Positions 18,833 to 27,642 of a stretch of DNA of 64,000 nucleotides are shown here, one piece after another. The notes beneath the pieces were generated by a model. It made no database searches. It was not told where the DNA came from and saw only the letters and a program-made list of their open reading frames with translations. A program made the translations under genes and the position numbers. The DNA comes from Burkholderia contaminans (GTDB lineage Bacteria; Pseudomonadota; Gammaproteobacteria; Burkholderiales; Burkholderiaceae), in the NCBI RefSeq assembly GCF_029633825.1, contig NZ_CP090640.1, positions 124,001-188,000 on the forward strand, written 5' to 3'. Position 1 is the first letter of the stretch. The number at the start of each line of letters is the position of its first letter.

Positions 18833-20014
18833 ATGAATCCGAGCGACCTGCATCCGCCGCACTGGCAGCTTTCCGAACGCGCACGCAAGCTGACGAGCTC
18901 TGCGATCCGCGAAATCCTGAAGGTCACGGAGCGCCCCGAGGTCATCTCGTTCGCCGGCGGCCTGCCCGCCCCTGCCACGTTCCCGGCCGAACGCATGCGC
19001 GCCGCCGCCGATCGCGTGCTGCGCGACGCGCCGGCCGCCGCGCTCCAGTACAGCGCGACCGAAGGCTACCTGCCGCTGCGCGAATGGATCGCCGAACGCT
19101 ACAGCGTGCGCGTGTCGCAGGTGCTGATCACGACCGGTTCGCAGCAGGCGCTCGACCTGCTCGGCAAGGCGCTCGTCGATCCGGGCAGCCCGATCCTCGT
19201 CGAAACCCCGACCTACCTCGGCGCGCTGCAGTCGTTCTCGCTGTACGAGCCGCGCTATGTGCAGGTGCCGACCGACGAGCAGGGCCTGCTGCCGGCCGGT
19301 CTGACGCCCGAACTCACGCAAGGCGCGCGCCTGCTGTACGCACAGCCGAACTTCCAGAACCCGACCGGCCGCCGCCTGCCCGTCGAGCGCCGCCGCGCGC
19401 TCGCCGCGTTCGCGCAGTCGAGCCCGTTCCCGGTGCTGGAAGACGATCCGTACGGCGCGCTGAACTACCGCGGCGAGCCGCTGCCGACGATGCTGTCGAT
19501 GGCGCCCGATCACATCGTGCACCTCGGCACGTTCTCGAAGGTGCTCGCACCGGGCCTGCGGATCGGCTACATCATTGCGCCCGAGGAACTCCACTTCAAG
19601 CTCGTGCAGGCCAAGCAGGCCACCGACCTGCACACGCCGACGCTCACGCAGCGCATCGCGCACGAAGTGATCAAGGACGGCTTCCTCGACGAGCACATCC
19701 CGACGATCCGCGAGCTGTACAGCGCGCAGTGCGACGCGATGCTCGGCGCGCTCGAGCGCCACATGCCGGAAGGCGTCACGTGGAACCGCCCGGAAGGCGG
19801 GATGTTCATCTGGGTGAACCTGCCCGCGCAGATCGACAGCATGAAGCTGCTCGCCGCGGCCGTCGACAATCACGTCGCGTTCGTGCCGGGCGCACCATTC
19901 TTCGCGGACAACGCACAGCAGAACACGCTGCGCCTGTCGTTCGTGACGGTGCCGCCCGAGAAGATCGAGGAAGGCGTCGCGCGCCTCGGCAAGCTGCTGC
20001 GCGAACGTCTCTGA
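18833..20014 (+). CDS. PLP-dependent aminotransferase (LysN/2-aminoadipate type)
   Basis: The 393-residue fold-type I aminotransferase has ISFAGGLPAPATFP at the N-terminus, NFQNPTG at 173-179 and the PLP lysine K236 in HLGTFSKVLAPGLRIGYI. This pattern is that of the 2-aminoadipate or broad-range aminotransferases related to MocR domains but without an HTH. It transfers amino groups between an amino acid and a 2-oxo acid in the cytoplasm. AGGAG precedes the ATG. A RidA gene follows 42 nt later, consistent with handling of reactive enamine/imine intermediates. Confidence 0.88.
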   Translation: MNPSDLHPPHWQLSERARKLTSSAIREILKVTERPEVISFAGGLPAPATFPAERMRAAADRVLRDAPAAALQYSATEGYLPLREWIAERYSVRVSQVLITTGSQQALDLLGKALVDPGSPILVETPTYLGALQSFSLYEPRYVQVPTDEQGLLPAGLTPELTQGARLLYAQPNFQNPTGRRLPVERRRALAAFAQSSPFPVLEDDPYGALNYRGEPLPTMLSMAPDHIVHLGTFSKVLAPGLRIGYIIAPEELHFKLVQAKQATDLHTPTLTQRIAHEVIKDGFLDEHIPTIRELYSAQCDAMLGALERHMPEGVTWNRPEGGMFIWVNLPAQIDSMKLLAAAVDNHVAFVPGAPFFADNAQQNTLRLSFVTVPPEKIEEGVARLGKLLRERL

Positions 20015-20056
20015 TCCCCTTTTTCCTGTCACGACTCTCTACGAGGAATCGAATCC

Positions 20057-20515
20057 ATGGCTAACGTCTACGACAAGCTGAAGTCGCTCGGCATCGAGCT
20101 CCCGACCGCCGGCGCACCGGCCGCCGCCTACGTGATGAGCGCGCAGACCGGCAACACGGTCTTCCTGTCGGGCCACATCGCGAAGAAGGACGGCAAGGTC
20201 TGGGCCGGCAAGCTCGGCGCGGATCTGCAGACGGAAGACGGCAAGGCCGCCGCCCGCTCGATCGCGATCGACCTGCTCGCGACGCTGCACGCGCACACCG
20301 GCGACCTGAACAAGGTCACGCGCATCGTCAAGCTGATGAGCCTCGTCAACTCGACGCTCGACTTCACCGAACAGCACGTCGTGACGAACGGCGCGTCGGA
20401 ACTGATCGCGGAAGTGTTCGGCGACGCCGGCAAGCACGCGCGCTCGGCATTCGGCGTGGCGCAGATCCCGCTCGGCGCGTGCGTCGAGATCGAGCTGATC
20501 GCCGAAGTTGCGTAA
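20057..20515 (+). CDS. RidA-family enamine/imine deaminase-like protein
   Basis: A 152-residue member of the YjgF/YER057c/UK114 family, which forms trimers and hydrolyses reactive 2-aminoacrylate-type enamines made by PLP enzymes. The GxxVFLSGH segment, the HARSAFGVAQIP region with R129 and the terminal VEIELIAEV strand are typical. It is longer than E. coli RidA (about 130), as in the second common subgroup. Its position right after an aminotransferase fits the role. Confidence 0.88.
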   Translation: MANVYDKLKSLGIELPTAGAPAAAYVMSAQTGNTVFLSGHIAKKDGKVWAGKLGADLQTEDGKAAARSIAIDLLATLHAHTGDLNKVTRIVKLMSLVNSTLDFTEQHVVTNGASELIAEVFGDAGKHARSAFGVAQIPLGACVEIELIAEVA

Positions 20516-20528
20516 CGAACGCAGCACG

Positions 20529-21410
20529 ATGCCCGGGCGTCTCGTCCGTTTCAGGCAGGTCGACGTGTTCACGTCGGTGCCGTTCAAGGGCAACGCGCTC
20601 GCCGTGGTGTTCGACGCCGATTCGCTCGGCGACGACGACATGCTCGCGATCGCCCGCTGGACGAACCTGTCGGAAACGACGTTCCTCTGCACGCCGACCG
20701 ATCCGGAAGCCGACTACCGCGTCCGGATCTTCACGACGGAGGGCGAACTGCCGTTCGCCGGCCACCCGACGCTAGGCACCGCGCATGCGTTCCTGGAAAG
20801 CGGCGCACAGCCGCGTACGCCGGGCCGGCTGATCCAGCAGTGCGGGGTCGGCCGGGTCGCGCTGCGCGAGCAGGCCGACGGCTGGGCGTTCGCCGCGCCG
20901 CCGGCTCGCGTCACACCGCTCGACCGTTCGGACTATGCGGCGCTGGCTGCCGCATTGCGCAGCGACACGCTCGATCTCGATGCCGAGCCGTGCGCGGTCG
21001 ACAACGGCGCGCCATGGCTGGTCGTGCGGCTGAAGTCGGCCGATGCCTGCATCGGCCTGACGCCCGATCCGGCCGCACTGGCGGCACTCACGCGCCGCTA
21101 CGGCACGGACGGCGTCGCGGTCTACGCGCCGCACGCCGAAGGCGGCCCCGCGACGTTCGAGATCCGCTGCCTGATGACGGGCGGCAATTTCGGCTTCGGC
21201 GAAGATCCCGTCACCGGCAGCGCAAACGCCGCGCTCGCCGGGCTGCTGACGCGGCAGGAGCGCCGCCCCGGTCGGTCGTACACGGCCCGCCAGGGTACGG
21301 CGATCGGCCGCGACGGCCGCATCTTCGTCAGCTATGACGAAGACGGCACCACGTGGATCGGCGGCCATGTCGTCACCGTCGTCGACGGCACCTTCCTGTC
21401 ACCCGCCTGA
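20529..21410 (+). CDS. PhzF-family isomerase/epimerase-like protein
   Basis: A 293-residue protein with the diaminopimelate-epimerase-like fold. The start RFRQVDVFTSVPFKGNALAV and E49 in NLSETTFL (the catalytic Glu of PhzF proteins) are clear, as is PFAGHPTLGTAH and the later NFGFGEDPVTGSANAALA. The substrate is unknown; there are no phenazine genes here. ATG 20529 lies 13 nt after the ridA stop, so the two are cotranscribed. Confidence 0.88.
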   Translation: MPGRLVRFRQVDVFTSVPFKGNALAVVFDADSLGDDDMLAIARWTNLSETTFLCTPTDPEADYRVRIFTTEGELPFAGHPTLGTAHAFLESGAQPRTPGRLIQQCGVGRVALREQADGWAFAAPPARVTPLDRSDYAALAAALRSDTLDLDAEPCAVDNGAPWLVVRLKSADACIGLTPDPAALAALTRRYGTDGVAVYAPHAEGGPATFEIRCLMTGGNFGFGEDPVTGSANAALAGLLTRQERRPGRSYTARQGTAIGRDGRIFVSYDEDGTTWIGGHVVTVVDGTFLSPA

Positions 21411-21594
21411 CATTTCGCGATGTGCGATGGCGCCGGGCCGCCCGGCGCCCCTACGATTCGCCCAACTATCGCAAAAACGTTCCAGCCAGTAATATCGGGC
21501 CTAATCCGTTGTTTCGGAGGTCTGTCCATGGTTGCGTGTCCCGCGAACGAACAGACGTCGGGACAATCCCAACCATAGTCAGCCATCCAGACGG

Positions 21595-23967
21595 ATGACG
21601 CACGCGAGCAGGACGCCACCCTCTTCGATGAGCTCCGCCCGGTCCAACCACACGCCGCCGACCCGGCCGCTACGCGCGCCGCGCAAATCGCGCCGGCGTG
21701 CGCTATTTGCGATCCCGCTGCTCGGGATGCTGGCGCTCGCGCTGCTGTGGGCCGTGATCATCGCGCGTCTGTCGGTGGAAAAGGACAGCGCGTACAAGGA
21801 AGCAGCGGCTTCCGCCGCGATCCTGTCCTCCGCGCTCGAGCAGCATACGGTCAAGGCGATCCACCAGGTCGACCAGATCACCCGCTTCGTCAAGTTCGAA
21901 TTCGAGAAAGCGCCCGCCCGCTTCAACCTCGCCAGCGCCGTCGAGAAAGGCGTCGTGCCGAGCGACACGCTGATCCAGGTGTCGCTCGTCAACGCGAAGG
22001 GCATCCTGTTCGCGAACACGGCCGAGCTGCATCCGCAGCCGATCAACCTGTCCGACCGCGAGCACTTCAAGGTCCACCTCGCGCACAACGACGACCGCCT
22101 GTTCATCAGCAAGCCCGTACTCGGCCGCGTGTCTAGCCACTGGACGCTGCAGATGACGCGGCGCCTGAACAATCCGGACGGCAGCTTCGCGGGCATCGTC
22201 GTCGTGTCGGAAGACCCGAGCTACTTCACCAACGACTTCTACAACAACGCGGCGATCGGCAAGGAAGGCGTGATCGCGGTCGTGTCGGATACCGGCACGG
22301 TGCTCGCGCGGCGCACGGGCTCGGTCAGCAACGCGCCCGGCGCGTTTTCCGCGTCGGGTGTTTACCCGATCGCCGAGCGCGTGACGGGCACGATCATCGA
22401 CCCGATCGACGGCGTGACGCGCATCGTGTCGTACCGCCACCTCGACGGCTACCCGCTCGCGGTGATGGTCGGGCTGTCGCAAACCGAGGAATTCGCGGAC
22501 TACTACCATACGCGTAACGTCTACCTGCTGATGACGAGCTTCATCACGCTCGCGATGCTCGCGTTCTTCGGCGTCGCGACGGGCCTGATCGGGAAGCTGC
22601 TCGGCCGTGAGCGCGAAATGACGCAGCTCGCCGAATACGACCTGCTCACCGGCCTCGCGAACCGCTATGCGACGCTGCGCGGGCTGCGCAACGACGTGTC
22701 GATGCCGGCGAGCCTGTCGCGGCTCGGGCTGCTGTTCATCGACCTCGACAACTTCAAGACCGTCAACGACACGCTCGGCCACAACGCCGGCGACATCGTG
22801 CTGCAGATGACCGCGTCGCGCCTGTCCGATGCGGTCGGCGACGAAGGCTCGCTCGCGCGCATCGGCGGCGACGAGTTCGTCGTGGTGATGAAGGGCGACG
22901 ACGTCGAGCGGCGCGCGGTGCGGCTCGCGGAAGCGATCATCCGGATGTTCGGCGAACCGTTCGACGTGCGCGGCAGCTCGTTCGTGCTGCATGCGAGCAT
23001 CGGCATCGCGCTGCACACGGTCGCGAACGAGAGCGAGATCGACCTGCTGAAGAAAGCCGATCTCGCGATGTACAGCGCGAAGGATGCCGGCAAGAACTGC
23101 TACCAGTTCTATGCGCCGCACCTGTCGCACCGCGCCGACCACCTGATGCGCTGGGAGCAGCAACTGCGCGTCGCGCTCGCCGAGGGGCAGCTGTTCCTCG
23201 CGTACCAGCCGAAGATCGACCTCACGCACCGCCACATCACCGGCTTCGAGGCGCTCGCGCGCTGGGATCACCCCGAGCACGGGATCATCTCCGCGAACGA
23301 ATTCATTTCGATTGCCGAATCCACCGGCCTGATCGTGCCGATCGGCGACTTCGTGATCCGCACCGCGTGCGAGCAGATCGCGCGCTGGCGCGACGACGGC
23401 CACGACACGCTGACGCTCGCGGTGAACATTTCGCCCGTGCAGTTCTGGCGCGGCGACCTGATCGAGACGATCTCGCAGGCGCTACAGGACACCGGCATCG
23501 ACGCGAACCGGCTCGAGATCGAGATCACCGAGACCGCGATGATGGAATATCCGGAGCTCGTGTCGGAGAAGATCGTCGCGTTGAAGAAGCTCGGCATCCG
23601 CATCGCGCTCGACGATTTCGGCACCGGCTACTCGTCGCTGTCGTACCTGCACCGCTTCTCGGTCGACACGCTGAAGGTCGACCGCTCGTTCGTGCAGGCG
23701 ATCCCGAACGATCGCAGCGTGTGCGTGATGGTGTCGTCGATCGTGCATCTCGCGCGTTCGCTCGGCCTGACCGTCGTCGTCGAAGGCACGGAAACCGAGG
23801 AGCAGATCACATGGCTGGCCGCGCTCGGCGAGATCGAGGCGCAAGGCTTCCTGTTCTCGCGACCGGTGCCGGCCGACGCGATTCCCGCGCTGATCGCACG
23901 CTTCGGCGTGCGTGGCGACGCGCCGAACGTAATCGCGCACCGCGCGACCGGCAGCACGGGCGCGTAA
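21595..23967 (+). CDS. Membrane-bound GGDEF-EAL protein (cyclic-di-GMP synthesis/hydrolysis)
   Basis: A 790-residue protein: membrane helix at about 35-57, a periplasmic Cache-like sensor to about 305, second helix near 310-331, GGDEF domain with intact GGDEF at 424-428, then an EAL domain with intact EAL at 552-554 and DDFGTGYSS. Both catalytic motifs are present, so it could make or degrade cyclic-di-GMP. No RxxD inhibitory site is at the usual five residues before GGDEF. ATG 21595 was chosen; ATG 21628 is the alternative. Confidence 0.9.
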   Translation: MTHASRTPPSSMSSARSNHTPPTRPLRAPRKSRRRALFAIPLLGMLALALLWAVIIARLSVEKDSAYKEAAASAAILSSALEQHTVKAIHQVDQITRFVKFEFEKAPARFNLASAVEKGVVPSDTLIQVSLVNAKGILFANTAELHPQPINLSDREHFKVHLAHNDDRLFISKPVLGRVSSHWTLQMTRRLNNPDGSFAGIVVVSEDPSYFTNDFYNNAAIGKEGVIAVVSDTGTVLARRTGSVSNAPGAFSASGVYPIAERVTGTIIDPIDGVTRIVSYRHLDGYPLAVMVGLSQTEEFADYYHTRNVYLLMTSFITLAMLAFFGVATGLIGKLLGREREMTQLAEYDLLTGLANRYATLRGLRNDVSMPASLSRLGLLFIDLDNFKTVNDTLGHNAGDIVLQMTASRLSDAVGDEGSLARIGGDEFVVVMKGDDVERRAVRLAEAIIRMFGEPFDVRGSSFVLHASIGIALHTVANESEIDLLKKADLAMYSAKDAGKNCYQFYAPHLSHRADHLMRWEQQLRVALAEGQLFLAYQPKIDLTHRHITGFEALARWDHPEHGIISANEFISIAESTGLIVPIGDFVIRTACEQIARWRDDGHDTLTLAVNISPVQFWRGDLIETISQALQDTGIDANRLEIEITETAMMEYPELVSEKIVALKKLGIRIALDDFGTGYSSLSYLHRFSVDTLKVDRSFVQAIPNDRSVCVMVSSIVHLARSLGLTVVVEGTETEEQITWLAALGEIEAQGFLFSRPVPADAIPALIARFGVRGDAPNVIAHRATGSTGA

Positions 23968-24037
23968 GCACGCTGCGGCCGCGGCCTGGGCGGCGATTGC
24001 GCGCGCCGTCATTGTTTCGTTTTCCGATCCGATCGTT

Positions 24038-24051
24038 TAGTTCATGAACTA
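24038..24051. promoter_or_regulatory. 14-bp perfect palindrome before the chromate transporter gene
   Basis: TAGTTCATGAACTA is self-complementary over all 14 bases and lies 56 nt before the start of the transporter gene. Shape and sequence resemble MarR-family operators, but no MarR gene is in the window. Confidence 0.45.
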
Positions 24052-24106
24052 GCGTTTTCGCGCATGGCAGTGTCACGATGCGCGGCGGACAATCGGGAGG
24101 GCCAAC

Positions 24107-25378
24107 GTGTCGGCGGGCCGCCGGCATGGCTACACGCGAGAGATCGGGCCCCGCGCTCACACCACCAACATGACTACCGTCGAAATCGAAGCGACCGCTG
24201 ATATCGAACAGGCGCAGGCGTCCCTGTGGGACCTGTTCAAGGTCGTCGCCAGCATTTCGGCGGTCTCGTGGGGCGGGCTGTCGATGATGGCGCAGCTCGA
24301 ACGCCACTACGTGGAGCGGCTGAAGCGCATCGAGCCCAACGTCTTCGGCGACCTCGTCGCACTTGCCTGGCTGGTGCCGGGCCCCGTGGGCTGCAATGTC
24401 GCGATACAGGTCGGCCAGATACTGCACGGCCGCGTCGGCGCATGGGTGGCCGGCATCGCGAGCGTGCTGCCCTTCTCCCTGCTGATGACGCTGTTCGCGA
24501 TCTTCTATCGCACGCCGTTCGTGCGCTCGCTGGCCGCGCCGATGCTGATCAACCACTTCGGGATGGTGCTCGCCGCGCTGATCGGCGTCACGTGGGTCAA
24601 GCAGCTGCGCTCGCTCGCGCGCACGCGGCACGAACAGCTGATCGCCGCGTTGTCGACGATTCTGCTCGGATTCGCGCATAATCCGGCCGCCTTCGTCGGG
24701 ATTCTGTTCGCCGCATTCGCGGCCGGCTGGCTGACGGGGCCGCCGCAACGCGACGCGGTCGATTTCACGCTGTCGACCCGCGACCGCAACCTGCTCGTGC
24801 TGCTCGGCGTGCTCGTCACGCTGTTTGCGGTGCCGCTGCCCGGCGACTACCAGGCGACGCTGCTGTGGCCGCGTCTCGCCGGCGCCGGCATGACGCTGTT
24901 CGGCGGCGGCTTTTCCGCACTGCCCGTGCTCAAGACGCTGTTCGTCACGCCCGCAACGGGCATCTCCGACCACGACTTCACGCTTGCGTTCGCGCTGTCC
25001 CCGGTCGCGCCGGGGCCGCTGCTGAACGTCGTCCCGTTTCTCGGCTACCTGACCGACGGCTGGGTCGGCGCGCTGCTCGCGACGGCCGCACTGTTCATTC
25101 CGTCGGGATGCCTCGTCGTGTTTGCGCAGAACCATCTGTTCCGACTCAAGCGCCATTCACGCTTCGAGCACGGGATGCGGCTGCTACGTGCGGCGACCAC
25201 GGGTTTTCTCGTCGTCGCCGTCGTGAGAATCCTGCACCGGGAACCGGTCGACCCCGTTTACTGGCTGACGGGCGCCTTCGCGACGCTGTGCTTTGCGCGC
25301 TTCAAGGTGCCCGTCTATGCCGTGTACGGCACGGTCGCGGTTGCGTGCGGCGTGTGGCTGCTGGCCGCCGCGCGCTGA
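24107..25378 (+). CDS. chrA: Chromate transporter (ChrA, two-domain form)
   Basis: A 423-residue inner-membrane protein with two homologous CHR domains: the first has SWGGLSMMAQLERHYVE and LVPGPVGCNVAIQVG, the second FGGGFSALPVLKTLFV and LSPVAPGPLLNVVPFLGYL. ChrA proteins export chromate, giving resistance. GTG 24107 was chosen because GGGAGG stands 6 nt before it; ATG 24170, which gives 402 residues, has no visible RBS. A 14-bp palindrome precedes the gene. Confidence 0.88.
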   Translation: MSAGRRHGYTREIGPRAHTTNMTTVEIEATADIEQAQASLWDLFKVVASISAVSWGGLSMMAQLERHYVERLKRIEPNVFGDLVALAWLVPGPVGCNVAIQVGQILHGRVGAWVAGIASVLPFSLLMTLFAIFYRTPFVRSLAAPMLINHFGMVLAALIGVTWVKQLRSLARTRHEQLIAALSTILLGFAHNPAAFVGILFAAFAAGWLTGPPQRDAVDFTLSTRDRNLLVLLGVLVTLFAVPLPGDYQATLLWPRLAGAGMTLFGGGFSALPVLKTLFVTPATGISDHDFTLAFALSPVAPGPLLNVVPFLGYLTDGWVGALLATAALFIPSGCLVVFAQNHLFRLKRHSRFEHGMRLLRAATTGFLVVAVVRILHREPVDPVYWLTGAFATLCFARFKVPVYAVYGTVAVACGVWLLAAAR

Positions 25379-25435
25379 CGGGCGGCGGCCGCCGCTCCGC
25401 CGGGTTCGACCGGCACTCTCCCGTCCAGCCCGTCC

Positions 25436-25882
25436 TCAACCTGCCTGCACCGCGACCCGGCGCGCGATCCAGCGGGCGCGCAGCGCGTCGTAAGCGAGGT
25501 TGAAGCAGAACGTGTAAGGCAGGAAGAACAGCACGATGCCGAGGTCGAGCAGCAGCGCCTCGACGAGGCTCACGTTCAGCCACCATGCGGCCACCGGCAC
25601 CACCATCGCGACGAGGCCCAGCTCGAACGTGACCGCATGCGCGATCCGCATCCCGAGCGTGCGGGTCAGCCCCGCGCGACGCTCGAAGCGGTCGAACAGC
25701 GTATTGAACGCCATGTTCCATGCCATCGCGATCAGCGACACCATCACCGTCAGCACGCCGACGTGCGACACCGGCATGTCGAGCAGCCACGCGCCGATCG
25801 GCGCGCACAGCGCGATCGCGACCAGTTCGAACGTCAGTGCATGCAGCAGCCGTTCCGTCACCGTTTTGTTGACCTGTTTCAT
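25436..25882 (-). CDS. PACE-family multidrug efflux transporter
   Basis: This 148-residue four-helix protein is made of two bacterial transmembrane pair repeats: ERLLHALTFELVAI near 10-23 and RIAHAVTFELGLV near 79-91. E19 corresponds to the essential acidic residue of AceI. PACE pumps export biocides such as chlorhexidine and short diamines. ATG 25882 has GGAGGG 6 nt upstream. It is divergent from a LysR regulator, the same layout as aceI/aceR of Acinetobacter. Confidence 0.9.
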   Translation of the reverse strand: MKQVNKTVTERLLHALTFELVAIALCAPIGAWLLDMPVSHVGVLTVMVSLIAMAWNMAFNTLFDRFERRAGLTRTLGMRIAHAVTFELGLVAMVVPVAAWWLNVSLVEALLLDLGIVLFFLPYTFCFNLAYDALRARWIARRVAVQAG

Positions 25883-25958
25883 GTTTCCCTCCGATTCGTC
25901 CACTTCATTCATGGCCGCCATTTTGATCGGCGCAACCGTATGAATCCAGTTTGATATC

Positions 25959-25973
25959 ATCGGTTTCACCGAT
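25959..25973. promoter_or_regulatory. LysR-type operator between PACE pump and regulator
   Basis: ATCGGT-TTC-ACCGAT is a perfect 6+6 inverted repeat with a 3-nt centre, inside an AT-richer ATATC/GATATAT context, 23 nt before the LysR start and in the promoter of the pump gene. Confidence 0.6.
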
Positions 25974-25995
25974 ATATCGCCACCAGGAGCGCCGC

Positions 25996-26880
25996 ATGCG
26001 CCACGCCCCCGAAGCCCTGCTCGCCTTCGCCGAAGCCGCGTTGCTCGGCTCGTTCACGGCCGCCGCGCGCAAGCTCGGCAAACGCCAGTCGACCGTGTCG
26101 GAGGCGATCGCGAATCTCGAGATCGATCTCGGCGTGCAGTTGTTCGACCGCTCGACACGCGCACCGACGCTGACCGACGCCGGGCGCGCGCTGCTGCCGC
26201 AGGTGCAGCGCGCGCTCGAAGCCGGCGCGGCGATCGACCGCACGGCCGCGCGGCTCGCGCGTGGCGAGGAAGCGCGGCTGACGCTCGTCGTGTCCGATAC
26301 CTACCAGTCGAAGCGCTACGAGGAAACGTTGATGGCGCTCGAACGGCGCTTCCCGGCGCTCGAGCTCGAATGCCAGATCGCCGAGCACGAAGACGTGCTC
26401 GACCTGATCCAGCAGGGGCGCGCGCAGCTCGGGCTGATGGCCGCGCGCGCGGCCTACCCGGCCGATATCGGCGCGGCGACGATTGCGGAGGAGTCGGAAA
26501 TCGGGCTGTTCGTCGGCCGCACGCACGCGCTCGCCGAATACGGCGATGCCGACGTGCCGCACGCCGCGCTGCGCGACGTGCGCGAACTGCGCCTCAATAC
26601 CTATGTGAAAACGGAAGGCCGCGGCGCCGACGACCGGATCGTCGTCGGCACGCAGCACTGGCTGGCGCCGAGCTACCTGATGCTGCTGGAGATGGCCGTG
26701 CTGGGGTTCGGCTGGGCGGAACTGCCGCGCTGGATGGTCGACCACTTCGCGCGCGATCGCCTGTGCGAACTGCGTGCGCGCGGCTGGCCACGCCGCGTGC
26801 GGGTCGATGCGGTCTGGTCGCGCAACCGGCCGCTGGGCCCGGTCGGCTCATGGCTGCTCGATGCGATGCTGGCCGCGTAG
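25996..26880 (+). CDS. LysR-type regulator, divergent from the PACE pump
   Basis: The 294-residue LTTR has an N-terminal winged helix (EALLAFAEAALLGSFTAAAR, QSTVSEAIANLE) and a substrate-binding domain from about residue 90. AGGAG lies 6 nt before ATG 25996. The divergent arrangement with a PACE gene parallels AceR, which activates aceI in response to efflux substrates; regulation of the pump is inferred from that. Confidence 0.9.
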   Translation: MRHAPEALLAFAEAALLGSFTAAARKLGKRQSTVSEAIANLEIDLGVQLFDRSTRAPTLTDAGRALLPQVQRALEAGAAIDRTAARLARGEEARLTLVVSDTYQSKRYEETLMALERRFPALELECQIAEHEDVLDLIQQGRAQLGLMAARAAYPADIGAATIAEESEIGLFVGRTHALAEYGDADVPHAALRDVRELRLNTYVKTEGRGADDRIVVGTQHWLAPSYLMLLEMAVLGFGWAELPRWMVDHFARDRLCELRARGWPRRVRVDAVWSRNRPLGPVGSWLLDAMLAA

Positions 26881-26933
26881 CGGCGCTTGCCGGCGCACCC
26901 GCGGCTGCGCGCGGGCCGGCCGGCCGCGGTCAA

Positions 26934-27392
26934 TCAGAAGCCGCGCGACAACACCGCCGCGCCGATCGTGACGACGCCGAGTACCAGGTTCACGAGGACG
27001 AGCAGGCGCACCGTATTCACCGCGCGCGCGCCGTCCGGCCACTTCTGCGCCTGCACCGCACGGCGGATGCGCGGGAACAGCGCGAACCGGATATGCCCGA
27101 AGATCAGCATCATCACGACGCCGAGCCCCGCCATCGCGTGCAGCGACCACGTTGCGTGCGCGCCGCCGAATTCCACCAACAGGAAGCCGCCGGTCAGCAG
27201 GATCACGATCACGGAACCCGAGACCCAGTTGAAGAAGCGGCCGAACACGCCTTCGATCAGCGGCAACCGCAGCTGCGGCGACAGGTCGGACAGCGCCGGA
27301 CGCAGGCAGAAGTTGGCGAAGACCATCCCGCCCACCCACACGGCGACGGCCAGCAGATGAAGAAACAGCGCGACGGAGACAGCATGGGACAT
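26934..27392 (-). CDS. CopD-like integral membrane protein
   Basis: A 152-residue protein with four predicted helices. The first contains LFLHLLAVAVWVGGMVFANF and the third SLHAMAGLGVVMMLIFGH, with conserved His residues as in the CopD/DUF2269 family, which may bind haem or copper. No copper genes are adjacent. ATG 27392 gives the standard N-terminus; the frame open before it is in the intergenic region. Confidence 0.75.
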   Translation of the reverse strand: MSHAVSVALFLHLLAVAVWVGGMVFANFCLRPALSDLSPQLRLPLIEGVFGRFFNWVSGSVIVILLTGGFLLVEFGGAHATWSLHAMAGLGVVMMLIFGHIRFALFPRIRRAVQAQKWPDGARAVNTVRLLVLVNLVLGVVTIGAAVLSRGF

Positions 27393-27564
27393 GACGGCAA
27401 TCCTGTGAGGAGTGGGGTGCGGCGAACGGCCGCGTCGCACGCGGCATCGAGCGACGTTCGACCGGATTGTCGCCGAGCGGTTCAGACCCCAGGCGCGATT
27501 TCACACTATTTTGCAAGTTCCGCGTGACAACGCCACGCTTGCTTACCCGAATCCCCCTCCAAGA

Positions 27565-27604
27565 GAAAAAGGCCGCACGTCCGCCGAAGCGGAGGTGCGG
27601 CCTT
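27565..27604 (-). terminator. Intrinsic terminator of parE-parC
   Basis: On the minus strand the stem AAGGCCGCAC...GTGCGGCCTT (with the inner CCGC/GCGG continuing it) is followed by TTTTTC. It lies about 40 nt past the parC stop. Confidence 0.85.
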
Positions 27605-27642
27605 CGATCGCGGCCGAACCGGACGATCGATCGTGCGCAGCG

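Noticed and set aside
17174..20032. A 952-codon minus-strand frame through the VOC-aminotransferase region
   Set aside because: Composition is shadow-like and it overlaps four recognised + strand proteins.
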